Assembly (NCBI RefSeq): GCF_024343775.1
Contig: NZ_RJUF01000001.1
Span: forward strand, 1-64,000
DNA: 64,000 nt
Source: Lacihabitans soyangensis
Lineage (GTDB): Bacteria > Bacteroidota > Bacteroidia > Cytophagales > Spirosomataceae
Direction: 5' to 3'
Both the position numbers and the translations under genes were made by a program. Position 1 is the stretch's first letter. The number at the start of each line of letters is the position of its first letter. Positions 43,447 to 52,348 of this stretch are shown piece by piece. The notes below the pieces were generated by a model. It was not told the DNA's origin, searched no databases, and was given only the letters and a program-made list of their open reading frames with translations.

Positions 43447-44580
43447 ATGAAACGCATCATAATTCCCTTTCTTATTTTACTTTTTTCCTAAGATTGTATC
43501 TCTCAGGATAAATTGAGAATTAAAATCAAGCCCAATCAATATCTTGGAGATAGCGTATTTTTCGGAGTTCCGGAGGATGTTCCAAAAGGATTTGAGGATA
43601 TATTGAATTTTAAGTTAGCAAATAATTCCTCCGTTCAGGACGCTTCAATTGAAATTGGCTATTCGTATTCCGTTTATAAAATTAAATTAAAGGAAAATCT
43701 TGAAGTAACAGGAAACTTGGAATATCCAAAGCCAGTTAATATTTTGTATGTAGATCAAGATAAATGTATCCCTTGCGTGACCAAGATATTTTATATTGAT
43801 AACCAAAACATTAATATTGAATTATCTAAAATATCCAATAAGCAAAAGCTTCAAATTGATTCTCCAACAAACAATGATTATAACAAATTAAAATCCGAAC
43901 TTTCTTCTGTTTATACTGAATCAAATAATCCATTTGAAATGGATAGTTTAACAGATTTTAGTAGAAAGCAAGAAATTTTAAGACAGTACATCCTTAAAAA
44001 TCCGAGCTCCTACGCGGCCTTGTGGGAAATTATTTTGGACTATACCACTTATCACGAACATCCTTTGTACCAATCAAACTTAAAGTACTTTTCGAATACC
44101 ATAAAAAACGGTAATTTATATAAAGGTTTTTCGAAGAAACTAAAAATACTTAACTCAACCAATAGTGGTAAATTTATGCCGTTTGTGAGAATAGACAGTA
44201 CAAATAGCATTTCAAAAAGCACATTTGGTCAGTATAAATTAACACTGATCAACTATTGGGCTAGTACTTGTGGTCCTTGCATAAAGAGTTTACCCGATAT
44301 GGTAAAACTTAGAAATGAATATCATTCCCAAGGTTTTGAAGTAATAGGTGTTGCGGATGACATTGTCATTACTAGAATGGTAAAAGCTAATAATATTCTT
44401 AAAAAAAATAATGCGGGTTGGATTAATATGTTTGATATAAATGAAGAGTTTAAGAAAAAAGTTTATGCCAATGGCTATCCTCTCTACTTTTTGGTGGATT
44501 CGAATGGAAAAATTTTGTTAAGAAAAGCAGGTAGTTTTGATTACGTACAAAACGAAGTAAGGGAATATTTTAAAAAGTGA
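43447..44580 (+). pseudogene. TlpA-like thioredoxin protein with in-frame stop in signal peptide
   Basis: The frame opens with ATG at 43447 and reads MKRIIIPFLILLFS, a normal signal-peptide start. It then meets TAA at 43489-43491 and continues in the same frame as DCISQDKLRIKIKPNQ to the end at 44580. The downstream part (355 residues from a TTG at 43513) is intact: a ~220-residue N-terminal region and a thioredoxin domain with 'LINYWASTCGPCIKS' (CGPC) and 'GYPLYFLVDSNG'. One base change (for example TCA or TTA to TAA) would explain it. Unless the stop is a sequence error or read through, the protein loses export and is non-functional. Paralogous to 41981-43336. Confidence 0.8.
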
Positions 44581-44641
44581 AGGAGATGATTGCATAATGG
44601 CTCTCCAATCGTAGATGTGAATTTTCGGTTTTAAGTGATGT

Positions 44642-44961
44642 TTAAATCTCCCTTAAAAGTTCATCCAATTCACCAGGTGATAAGTTTTCTTTTTCGGCCT
44701 TATCGTAAATAGCAAGCAAAATGACTTCTTCATTTGCTGTAAAAACATAAGTGATTATTCTTGCCCCTCCACTTTTTCCTTTGCCCTTGCTCTTGATGGC
44801 TTGGCGTATTTTGTAGCAATTATTGCCTAAAGGTGTTCCTTGAGTGGGATTTAATGAAAGCTCTTGGCCAATTTAGACAATTCTTCACGAAGTGATACAT
44901 ACTTTTTTAGCAAAACCTTTGCGTCACGCTCAAAACTTCGGGCTGGAAAAACCTTATACAT
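44642..44961 (-). pseudogene. RelE/ParE-type toxin, frameshifted
   Basis: The minus-strand ATG at 44961 overlaps the antitoxin stop by 8 bp and opens MYKVFPARSFERDAKVLLKK, running to a stop after 'LAKSFH'. Shifting frame near 44864 (one A missing in an A run: CCAAGAG read as CCAAAGAG) restores a continuous protein. It reads LAKELSLNPTQGTPLG, then 'CYKIRQAIKSKGKGKSGGAR' and 'YVFTANEEVILLAIYDKAEK', to a stop at 44642. The reconstructed 106-residue product looks like a typical RelE-like mRNA interferase. The toxin is therefore inactive if the sequence is right. Confidence 0.8.
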
Positions 44962-45196
44962 CAGCTAAAAAATCGTCCAAAGTTCTTAGCTTTATTTTAC
45001 CTTCCTTATGGAGCTTAACATCTTCAAAGCCCTCTCTTATTTTAAAAAGTAGTTCATCCTTAGAAATAAAATCTTCTTCTTCTATTAAAATGGAAGCCAA
45101 TTGTAATCTTTCTTTTTTTGGTAGCTGCCTTGCTAAATCAACGATTTGACTTACGGTTACCTGAATGTTTGTGTTTAATTTGAGTGTTCTTTCCAT
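44954..45196 (-). CDS. Antitoxin of a RelE-type toxin-antitoxin pair
   Basis: 80 residues from the ATG at 45196 (MERTLKLNTNIQVTVSQIVD); a start at 45241 would add 15 residues. It is helical and charged: an N-terminal segment that could bind DNA or form a dimer ('TVSQIVDLARQLPKKERLQL'), and an acidic C-terminal tail of the sort that wraps a toxin. It overlaps the frameshifted toxin gene by 8 bp, the usual antitoxin-first order. Confidence 0.8.
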   Translation of the reverse strand: MERTLKLNTNIQVTVSQIVDLARQLPKKERLQLASILIEEEDFISKDELLFKIREGFEDVKLHKEGKIKLRTLDDFLADV

Positions 45197-45587
45197 TTTT
45201 TTATTAAAATTTACTTCTGGAATTTCGGAATAAAGTTCCATTTGTTTCTTTAGGGAAATTTCAGTTTTGGTATTTTAAAAAATTCCAACCTAGTTTTCTC
45301 TACATTCTTTATCTTTCCTTGTTAATTAATTATTTCAGGCTGTAGTATTTAAGGATGCAGCGACAAAATACAATTATAAAGTTATCATTCATCATTCTAC
45401 AATCAAAACATAAAACAATAAAACTTGGTTGCGATTTATTTTCTTTAACTGCTTTTTTCAAAAGAGAACATGATTTCAGGGGACTTTGAGGTGTTTTTTC
45501 TAGAGATTGTAAAAGGTGTTAACTTAGAAATTCTACTTATATTTAATTCTAAATTCTAATAATTGTTTAACCAAACAAAGTCCAAAA
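45197..45587. other. 391-bp gap, no gene seen
   Basis: AT-rich, divergent promoter region between the toxin-antitoxin pair and 45588-46031. No repeats, RNA motifs or convincing short ORFs noticed. Confidence 0.4.
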
Positions 45588-46031
45588 ATGAAATCCACAT
45601 TTTTTCTTCTCTTCATCTTATTATTTCCATTAGTCACTTTAGCCAATACAGAAACAGCCAAATCTAGCGAATTTATCTTTGATTCTTTGAAGGTTCAAGG
45701 TCATAATCAGGTCGTTGAGAAAGATTCTGTCAACAAAGAAAAGCTGCCAAATCACCAAAAGATAGCGAAAACTTCAGGGATATTGGGTATTGTTGGTTTA
45801 GGAACGGTGTTGGTTTTGGGTATAGCGAGTATCGGTACGTTTGCAGTGTTAATTGGTGCTGCAATTTCTTTCGCAGCATTGGTAATGGGTTTGTTGAGCG
45901 TCCGTAGAGTAAAAAACAAAAAATGGGCTCGTTTGGGTATAATTTTGGGGTCTTTGGGTATTTTGATTTTGGTGGCTTGGATTGGCCTTATCATTTATGT
46001 AATTTCTATTTTTGGAAATAGTATTGATTGA
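45588..46031 (+). CDS. Membrane protein with DUF4190-like C-terminus
   Basis: 147 residues. The signal peptide is 'FFLLFILLFPLVTLANTE'. A ~40-residue soluble linker follows, then three close hydrophobic segments (about 62-82, 84-103, 112-142) with the small-residue pattern 'SGILGIVGLGTVLVLGIASI' and 'KWARLGIILGSLGILILV'. The pattern resembles short Bacteroidota envelope proteins with DUF4190/DUF308-like hairpins. Function unknown. Confidence 0.7.
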   Translation: MKSTFFLLFILLFPLVTLANTETAKSSEFIFDSLKVQGHNQVVEKDSVNKEKLPNHQKIAKTSGILGIVGLGTVLVLGIASIGTFAVLIGAAISFAALVMGLLSVRRVKNKKWARLGIILGSLGILILVAWIGLIIYVISIFGNSID

Positions 46032-46157
46032 TGGTATAATTATTGAAAAAGAGCGGTTTTAGTTTCTTTTTGTATTTCATTAACCTTTTCAATTCGTGCC
46101 TATAGCTAGGATTATTTTGATTGTTTTTCAGTAATTTTGTCAATATTATTGATAGAA

Positions 46158-46352
46158 ATGGATAAAACTCTAACATGGTCCGGTAAACATGGTGATAATC
46201 AAAAACGATTAAAGGATTTTTGGTTGTCTCAAACTCCCAACCAGAGACTAGAAGCTTCTTATTATTTGAATTCCGTTGCATACAATTTCGACATAAATAA
46301 CCCGCCAAGAATGGACAAATCTTACTCATATACAAGGAAAAGAAATGGGTAA
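46158..46352 (+). CDS. Small partner of nucleotidyltransferase, unknown
   Basis: 64 residues from the ATG at 46158 (MDKTLTWSGKHGDNQKRLKD); a start at 46137 would add seven hydrophobic residues. Basic C-terminus ('MDKSYSYTRKRNG'). No family recognised. It overlaps the nucleotidyltransferase gene by 8 bp, so the two are translationally coupled, as in toxin-antitoxin or minimal nucleotidyltransferase pairs. Confidence 0.6.
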   Translation: MDKTLTWSGKHGDNQKRLKDFWLSQTPNQRLEASYYLNSVAYNFDINNPPRMDKSYSYTRKRNG

Positions 46353-46794
46353 TATTTTCAATAATGATTTTCAGGAGTTTATCGCATGTCTAAACAAACA
46401 TGATGTTGATTATATTTTAGTTGGTGGATATTCAGTGATTCTGCATGGTTACCCAAGAACTACCGGCGACTTAGATGTTTGGGTAAATCCCGTAAAAGAC
46501 AATTATGAGAAACTTATGGCAGCTTTCCTAGAGTTTGGACTGCCACATATTCCATCTGAAATGTTTTTTGATTTGCAAAATTATGATGTTTTTGGCTTTG
46601 GAAGACCTCCAGTTTCAATTGAGATACTCACAAACGTAAAGGGGCTAACTTTTGATGTTGCAAAAAAAGATATTGTGATTTTTGAAGAAGATAATATCAA
46701 AGTTAAGACAATCAGTTATCGACATTTAATCGAAGCCAAAAAATCCTCCAATAGACCGAGGGATATAAATGATATTGAGAATTTAGAAAAATGA
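46345..46794 (+). CDS. Nucleotidyltransferase (AbiEii/MNT-like superfamily)
   Basis: 149 residues. Pol-beta-type nucleotidyltransferase core: 'YILVGGYSVILHGYPRTTGDLDVWV', key residues G-G-x(7)-H-G and the metal-binding pair D-L-D (about residue 48). A third acid is likely in 'VSIEIL'. The C-terminal 'HLIEAKKSSNRPRDINDIE' is typical of DUF6036/AbiEii-like proteins. Such enzymes modify tRNA or a partner protein in type IV/VII toxin-antitoxin systems. It is coupled to the 64-residue protein, and which of the two would be toxic is unclear. Confidence 0.85.
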   Translation: MGNIFNNDFQEFIACLNKHDVDYILVGGYSVILHGYPRTTGDLDVWVNPVKDNYEKLMAAFLEFGLPHIPSEMFFDLQNYDVFGFGRPPVSIEILTNVKGLTFDVAKKDIVIFEEDNIKVKTISYRHLIEAKKSSNRPRDINDIENLEK

Positions 46795-46874
46795 AATTTT
46801 AGAGTTTTCTACAAAATTCTCCAAGTAAAAAACGTTTTTTTATCCTTATCTTTACCGAAAATTCAAGCCGAAAT

Positions 46875-48017
46875 ATGAAGAAAGCAGCCTTGCTATTTAT
46901 CGCTCTTATCATTTCTTTAAGTTCATTTTCACAGCAAATAACCATTGGCGACAACAAAGGAGCCGTAACTTTTGAAGAGTACGACCCGAAAAGTACTCTT
47001 GTGGTCGATAAAAACCCAAAAACCAGGTCGAAATATCCTTTCATAGACGTGCACAATCACCAATACGCCATGGGCGAAACGCGTGACAATGTGGACAAGC
47101 TTATTCCTGAAATGGACAAATTGAATATGCGAATTTTAGTCAATTTGAGTGGAAGAGGCTGGACAAAAGATGCTGATAAGGCTACCAAAACTTTAAGCGA
47201 CAATGTGACCAACAGCAAACTTTATCCTGGAAGGTTTGCAGTTTTTACGAATGTCGATTTTGATTCAATCAACGAGACAGGTTGGTCAGAAAAAGCAGCG
47301 AAAATATTGGAGGAAGATGTAAAACTCAGAGGTGCAGTAGGTTTGAAAGTGTACAAGAACCTGGGTTTTAGTGTAAAAAACACAGATGGTTCTTTGGTGA
47401 GAGTCGACGACCCGAGAATTGATGCTGTTTGGGCAAAAGCAGGCGAATTAGGAATTCCTGTTATCATTCATTCTGCAGATCCTGCTTCTTTTTGGGAGCC
47501 TTTGAACCAGTTTAACGAACGTTGGTTGGAGCTGAAAACGCATCCTGGACGTAAGAAAGATATAGCAAAAGGAGATTTTGGTTTTGAGGAAATTATAGCT
47601 CAGCAACATAACATTATCAGAAAACACAAAGGCACAAAGTTTATTAGTGCCCACATGGGTTGGTATCCTAATAATTTAGGAAAACTGGATAGCCTTTTGA
47701 CTGCCATGCCCAATATGTATGTGGAAATCGGTGCGGTAATTGCCGAACTTGGCCGTCAACCAAAAACTTCGAATAAGTTTTTTACAAAATGGCAGGATAG
47801 AATTTTGTTTGGTAAAGACTCTTGGGTTCCGTCGGAGTATTCAACTTATTTCAGAGTTTTGGAAACGGAAGATGAGTATTTTCAATATCACAAAAAATAT
47901 CATGCATTCTGGCCAATGTACGGCATAGGTTTGTCTGATGATGTTTTGAAAAAGGTGTATTACAAAAATGCCCTGAAAATCATTCCAAGGTTAGATAAAA
48001 GTGGGTTTCCGGAGTAA
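46875..48017 (+). CDS. Amidohydrolase family (PF04909-type) protein, exported
   Basis: 380 residues. The signal peptide is 'LLFIALIISLSSFSQ'. TIM-barrel metal hydrolase: the N-terminal metal pair is in 'FIDVHNHQYA' and further ligands in 'VIIHSADPASFW' and 'KFISAHMGWYP'. The final Asp is in 'RILFGKDSW'. This subgroup includes decarboxylating and hydrolysing enzymes for aromatic or lactone substrates. Its substrate is not evident. The stop codon is followed by a repeat cluster. Confidence 0.88.
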   Translation: MKKAALLFIALIISLSSFSQQITIGDNKGAVTFEEYDPKSTLVVDKNPKTRSKYPFIDVHNHQYAMGETRDNVDKLIPEMDKLNMRILVNLSGRGWTKDADKATKTLSDNVTNSKLYPGRFAVFTNVDFDSINETGWSEKAAKILEEDVKLRGAVGLKVYKNLGFSVKNTDGSLVRVDDPRIDAVWAKAGELGIPVIIHSADPASFWEPLNQFNERWLELKTHPGRKKDIAKGDFGFEEIIAQQHNIIRKHKGTKFISAHMGWYPNNLGKLDSLLTAMPNMYVEIGAVIAELGRQPKTSNKFFTKWQDRILFGKDSWVPSEYSTYFRVLETEDEYFQYHKKYHAFWPMYGIGLSDDVLKKVYYKNALKIIPRLDKSGFPE

Positions 48018-48018
48018 G

Positions 48019-48066
48019 TCACTTCGGCTCCGCTCAGCGACCGAAGCTCACTTCGGCTCCGCTTAG
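48019..48066. repeat. Small cluster of the CTGAGCG repeat family
   Basis: Two copies of CACTTCGGCTCCGCT(C/T)AG, the inverted core of the array at 20165-20670, lie directly after the amidohydrolase stop. It shows that the element is dispersed and tends to sit at gene 3' ends. Confidence 0.8.
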
Positions 48067-48178
48067 TCACATCTCGCTAAGGGTATGGGAAAAGTTTAGA
48101 CATAAAAATATATATAAAGTAAATCGTAAATCATATAATCGATTTAATCTAAAATCGAATCAATCGCAAATCAATAAA

Positions 48179-49657
48179 ATGTTTTTACTCGGAATAGACT
48201 TAGGTACATCTTCAATAAAAGCGTCGATTGTAGACGCCAGTTCAAAAAAGGAAATCGCTTCAGCACAGTATCCAGATGTGGAGGCTGAAATATCGTCACC
48301 ACAAAAAGGTTGGGCAGAGCAAGACCCCGAAATGTGGTGGGAAAATACCCAAGAAGCCATCAAAAGAGTAATGGCCTCTGGTTTGTTTGATGCCCAGCAG
48401 ATAGTTTCTATCGGTATTTCCTATCAAATGCATGGCTTGGTAATGGTCGATAAAGACCAAAAGGTTTTGCGTCCGTCGATAATTTGGTGTGATAGTCGGG
48501 CGGTGGGTCAAGGAGATAGTGCCTTCAAGACCATAGGTCAAGCAAAAGCACTAAGCCATTTGTTAAACTCACCTGGTAATTTTACAGCCGCCAAGTTGGC
48601 TTGGGTTAAAGAAAATGAACCAGCTGTTTTTGAGAAATGTGACAAAATTATGCTTCCTGGAGATTTCATTGCTATGAAAATGACAGGAGAAATCACTGCT
48701 ACAAATTCAGGTTTATCCGAAGGTATTTTCTGGGATTTTCAAGAAAACAAAGTTTCGGATGATGTATTGAAAGCCTTTGGATTTACGTCCTCGATAATTC
48801 CGACAATCAAACCTGTTTTTTCAAACCATGGAGAAGTTTCCTCGGAGATAGCTCAAAGTTTAGGAATAAAGGCTGGAATTCCGATTGCTTATAAAGCTGG
48901 TGACCAACCTAACAATGCACTTTCATTGAATGTGGTCAATCCAGGGGAAATAGCAGCAACGGCTGGAACTTCGGGCGTGGTATATGCTGTAAGTGACCAA
49001 GTAGCCTTTGATCCAAAATCGAGGATAAATTCGTTCGCACACGTGAACCATGGAATGGATTCTCAAAACAGAATCGGTATATTATTGTGCATCAACGGTA
49101 CGGGTATACTGAATCGCTGGTTGAAAGATAATATTGGAGGCGGAATTGGCTACCAAGAAATGAACAACAAAGCTTCTAAAATTGCAATTGGTTCGGATGG
49201 GTTGGTGATGATGCCTTTTGGAAATGGTTCAGAGCGGATGCTTCAAAACCAACTCTATGGTGGCGAAGTGTTGGGATTAGATTTTAATATTCACTCACAA
49301 GCACATTTGTTTAGAGCGGGTCAAGAGGGGATTGTTTTCTCAATGAAATATGGCTTTGATTTGATGAAAGACTTGGGTGTTGTGCCAAGTGTAATTAGAG
49401 CCGGACATGCCAATATGTTTTTGAGTGAGGTCTTTACCGAAACTATGGTGAATGTGACCCAAGTTCCTGTAGAAATGTACGACACACACGGTGCAAAAGG
49501 AGCGGCGTTGGGTAGTGGAGTAGGAGCAGGAGTTTTTGCCAACATTGCCGAAGCCATGGCAGGGCTTACCCTTTTGAAGGTAATTGAGCCAAATGTTGCA
49601 CAAAAAGAAGAATACGCGAATGCTTACGGCAATTGGTTCAGCAAATTGAAGGTGTAA
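48179..49657 (+). CDS. xylB: Xylulokinase
   Basis: 492 residues, FGGY carbohydrate kinase family, normal length for XylB. It phosphorylates D-xylulose to xylulose-5-phosphate. N-terminal ATPase motif 'GIDLGTSSIKASIVD'; substrate-binding 'SYQMHGLVMVD'; 'IWCDSRAVGQGD'; the catalytic Asp in 'YKAGDQPNNALSL'; C-terminal 'GAKGAALGSGVGAG'. No xylose isomerase gene is adjacent. The upstream 100 bp are AT-rich with several AATCG repeats. Confidence 0.94.
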   Translation: MFLLGIDLGTSSIKASIVDASSKKEIASAQYPDVEAEISSPQKGWAEQDPEMWWENTQEAIKRVMASGLFDAQQIVSIGISYQMHGLVMVDKDQKVLRPSIIWCDSRAVGQGDSAFKTIGQAKALSHLLNSPGNFTAAKLAWVKENEPAVFEKCDKIMLPGDFIAMKMTGEITATNSGLSEGIFWDFQENKVSDDVLKAFGFTSSIIPTIKPVFSNHGEVSSEIAQSLGIKAGIPIAYKAGDQPNNALSLNVVNPGEIAATAGTSGVVYAVSDQVAFDPKSRINSFAHVNHGMDSQNRIGILLCINGTGILNRWLKDNIGGGIGYQEMNNKASKIAIGSDGLVMMPFGNGSERMLQNQLYGGEVLGLDFNIHSQAHLFRAGQEGIVFSMKYGFDLMKDLGVVPSVIRAGHANMFLSEVFTETMVNVTQVPVEMYDTHGAKGAALGSGVGAGVFANIAEAMAGLTLLKVIEPNVAQKEEYANAYGNWFSKLKV

Positions 49658-49715
49658 AAACTAATAAGTCATTTGAAGTGTTAGAGAATCACAAGCTTAA
49701 TTTGGGTAAATAAAA

Positions 49716-50180
49716 ATGGTTGGTCAATTCGGATTTGTACTCTTGTTTTTTGTCTCAGGTATTTTGTTGGTATTATTGGTTTTGGGAATCGCCAGACTCC
49801 TTAGACCTTCGAGGCCAAACCCTGAGAAAAATGCTGTATATGAGTCTGGAGAAGAAACTGAGGGTACTGCACATGTTTCCTTCAACCTTAGATTCTATAT
49901 TGTGGCCTTGATTTTTATTCTTTTCGATGTTGAATTGGTGCTACTTTTTCCTTGGGCTACTGTTTTTGGTGACCGTCAGCTATTTGCAGAAACCAACGGC
50001 GTTTGGGCTATATATGCAGGTGTAGAGATGTTTATTTTCGTGTTCATATTGGCTCTAGGCTTATTGTACGCTTGGAAAAAAGGACACCTCGACTGGATAA
50101 AACCTGCTCAAAAGGACAATGAATTTAAGTCGCCTGTACCCGGAAATCTTTATAAAAATATTAACGAGAAATATTCATGA
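49716..50180 (+). CDS. nuoA: NADH-quinone oxidoreductase subunit A
   Basis: 154 residues. Complex I membrane subunit with three membrane helices. The family motif '[20 protein letters not shown]' lies after helix 1, helix 2 carries '[12 protein letters not shown]', and helix 3 is near '[22 protein letters not shown]', abbreviated [18 protein letters not shown]. It overlaps nuoB by 4 bp (ATGA). The C-terminal ~25 residues extend past the conserved domain. Confidence 0.96.
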   Translation: MVGQFGFVLLFFVSGILLVLLVLGIARLLRPSRPNPEKNAVYESGEETEGTAHVSFNLRFYIVALIFILFDVELVLLFPWATVFGDRQLFAETNGVWAIYAGVEMFIFVFILALGLLYAWKKGHLDWIKPAQKDNEFKSPVPGNLYKNINEKYS

Positions 50181-50692
50181 ATTTTGATTCATTGGAGGCT
50201 ACAGATAGATTAAAATCAGGTGAGGGAGAAGTTATTTTAACCTCGGTAGATGAGTTAACCAATTGGGCAAGAGCTAATTCTCTTTGGCCCTTGGGCTTTG
50301 GTCTGGCCTGTTGTGCTATTGAAATGATGGCCACCTATGCTTCTAATTACGACCTAGAACGTTTCGGTATTTTTCCAAGAAACTCGCCTCGTCAATCAGA
50401 TTTGATTATCATTTCAGGCACCGTTACCTTCAAAATGGCGGATAGAATTAAACGCCTTTACGAACAAATGCCCGACCCTAAATATGTTATTTCAATGGGC
50501 AGCTGCTCCAACTGTGGAGGTCCATACTGGGAGCATGGTTATCATGTGGTCAAGGGTGTTGATAGAATAATCCCTGTTGATGTTTACGTGTCTGGCTGCC
50601 CACCAAGGCCAGAAGCCCTTTTGGGAGGATTGATAAAGCTGCAAGAAAAAATCAAAGGTCAGAAGTTTTCGGATACAAGTTCGAATTCATAG
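50177..50692 (+). CDS. nuoB: NADH-quinone oxidoreductase subunit B
   Basis: 171 residues. Carries cluster N2 of complex I. The four cysteine ligands are visible in '[11 protein letters not shown]', '[12 protein letters not shown]' and '[12 protein letters not shown]'. Coupled to nuoA. The rest of the usual nuo cluster does not follow; instead two REP-like hairpins start 2 bp after the stop and an aldo/keto reductase gene comes next. Confidence 0.97.
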   Translation: MNFDSLEATDRLKSGEGEVILTSVDELTNWARANSLWPLGFGLACCAIEMMATYASNYDLERFGIFPRNSPRQSDLIIISGTVTFKMADRIKRLYEQMPDPKYVISMGSCSNCGGPYWEHGYHVVKGVDRIIPVDVYVSGCPPRPEALLGGLIKLQEKIKGQKFSDTSSNS

Positions 50693-50693
50693 T

Positions 50694-50780
50694 GCGGTCA
50701 GACGATAGTCGGACCTGAAAAGGAGAATATAACAGCTGTTGGATTTCTATCAGACTGCGGTCAGACGATAGTCGGACCTG
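50694..50780. repeat. Two REP-like hairpin elements (RAYT-associated family)
   Basis: Direct copies at 50694-50717 and 50757-50780, 63 bp apart. Each has left arm GCGGTCAGAC, four bases (GATA) and right arm GTCGGACCTG. The element folds as GGTC-A-GAC / GTC-G-GACC with a 4-nt loop. They lie directly after nuoB. Confidence 0.9.
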
Positions 50781-50945
50781 ATAAGAAGTTTATTTTAACT
50801 CTGGTATTTCTATAAACCAAACCTGAAAAAATCAAATAAAATAAGAAGAAACGGAGTTTTCAAATATTCAAAATTCTTCTATTCTTACCATAATTTCAGT
50901 AATAAAAGTAAGTAAAGTTCTAATTGTCAATATATTAAAAGCCAA

Positions 50946-51818
50946 ATGCAAACAAAACCATTTTCAAAAATCATAGCCGGCACCATGACTTGGGGTGTTT
51001 GGGGGAAAAATTGTGATACCAAGCAAATGATTGAATTGATGCATTCTTGTTTGGAAAATGACATCACAACTTTTGACCATGCCGATATTTACGGTGACTA
51101 CACCACAGAAGCTAGTTTTGGAAAGGCATTTGCTGAAAGTAAAATTGAAAGAGATGAAATCCAGTTGATTTCTAAATGTGGTATTCAAATGCTGTCTGAA
51201 GAAAGAAAAAACACAGTTAAGCATTATGAATATTCGTCTTCCTACATTATTTGGTCTGTAGAGCAATCTCTAAAAAATCTCCAAACTGATTATCTCGATT
51301 TACTTTTGTTGCATAGACCCAGTCCATTGATGCATCCGAATGAGATAGCCAAGGCGATTGAAAAACTGAAACAAGAAGGTAAAATTATAGATTTCGGCGT
51401 TTCCAATTTTACACCACTTCAGTCTGATTTGATAGAGAAAAAAACCAAAATTGCTTATAATCAAATTGAATTTTCTATTACTCATTTCGATGCTATGTTA
51501 GATGGAAGTTTAAATCATATGCAAACCCGTGGCATTCAACCGATGTCTTGGTCGCCTTTGGGAAGCGTTTTTAAAAAAGATAATGAGCAGTCTTTGCGTG
51601 TGAGAAAAATGGCTGAATCATTAGCAGTGAAATACGAAGTTTCCGTTGATATCATACTTTTGGCATGGATTCTGAAATATCCAGCTGGTATTTTACCTGT
51701 TTGTGGCACAGCAGATCCTGCTAGAATTTCCAATTTAACAAAAGCTTGTCAGGTTGAAATGGAGTTGCAAGACTGGTTTGCACTTTGGTCAGAAAGTGCT
51801 GGAACTCCAGTGCCTTGA
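50946..51818 (+). CDS. Aldo/keto reductase
   Basis: 290 residues. NAD(P)H-dependent (beta/alpha)8 reductase of the YdhF/AKR type. Catalytic Asp and Tyr in 'TFDHADIYGDYTTE', Lys in 'LISKCGIQM', the Trp/His position in 'LLLHRPSPLM', and phosphate binding in 'ILPVCGTADPARI'. Cytoplasmic and complete. The carbonyl substrate cannot be predicted. Confidence 0.93.
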   Translation: MQTKPFSKIIAGTMTWGVWGKNCDTKQMIELMHSCLENDITTFDHADIYGDYTTEASFGKAFAESKIERDEIQLISKCGIQMLSEERKNTVKHYEYSSSYIIWSVEQSLKNLQTDYLDLLLLHRPSPLMHPNEIAKAIEKLKQEGKIIDFGVSNFTPLQSDLIEKKTKIAYNQIEFSITHFDAMLDGSLNHMQTRGIQPMSWSPLGSVFKKDNEQSLRVRKMAESLAVKYEVSVDIILLAWILKYPAGILPVCGTADPARISNLTKACQVEMELQDWFALWSESAGTPVP

Positions 51819-51850
51819 TTTTAAGGGAAATGAGTTTTCAATTTAGTTTT

Positions 51851-52237
51851 GGTCAGACATAAGTCGGACCTGATTTGAGTTAATGTTTTTAGCGGCGGTC
51901 AGACGCTAGTCGGACCTGATAAAACTTATTATTGGTAATTTAAGATCTACCGTAAGACGAAAGACAAACCGGAGTGCCAAGGTTTTGAAATAGATTTACA
52001 TTTAGTGTTGATATTTTACAGTCTACGATGAAACGAAAGACAAATCTTAAAACCAAGGTGTCGAAATTTATTTATATTTAGCTTTAATATTCTACTGGCC
52101 TCGGTCTTCTAGCTGCGGTCAGACGTAAGTCGGACCTGATAAAACTTAATATTGGTAATTTTAGGTCTATGTATGACGAAAGACAAACCGGAGTGCCAAG
52201 GTTTTGAAATAGATTTACATTAAGTTTAATATTCTAG
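51851..52237. repeat. REP-like elements within a tandem duplication
   Basis: Three direct copies: 51851-51872 (loop ATAA, left arm starting GGTC), 51895-51918 (loop GCTA) and 52115-52138 (loop GTAA). The second and third each head a similar ~120-bp segment (51895-52018 and 52115-52237). Both segments share AAAACTTAnTATTGGTAATTT, shortened to ATTGGTAATTT, then GACGAAAGACAAACCGGAGT and TTTTGAAATAGATTTACATT. A third, more diverged and headless unit lies at about 52019-52096. Confidence 0.85.
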
Positions 52238-52278
52238 TTGCATCGGCCTTTTTAACATTTCTATTAGATGCGATTATT

Positions 52279-52300
52279 AGGTCCGACTGTCGTCTGACCG
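52279..52300 (-). repeat. REP-like element, inverted, left of transposase
   Basis: Inverted copy with loop GACA read on the minus strand, ~97 bp upstream of the RAYT start. Together with the forward copy at 52992-53015 it brackets the transposase gene with outward-facing elements. Confidence 0.85.
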
Positions 52301-52348
52301 ATGCTGGAATTATAAAATTGAATCTTGCACAAAATCAAACCTTTACTC

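Noticed and set aside
46006-46335. 109-residue minus-strand ORF between 45588-46031 and the nucleotidyltransferase pair
   Set aside because: It is antisense to the small partner gene; no recognisable domain, and its C-terminus runs into the preceding gene.
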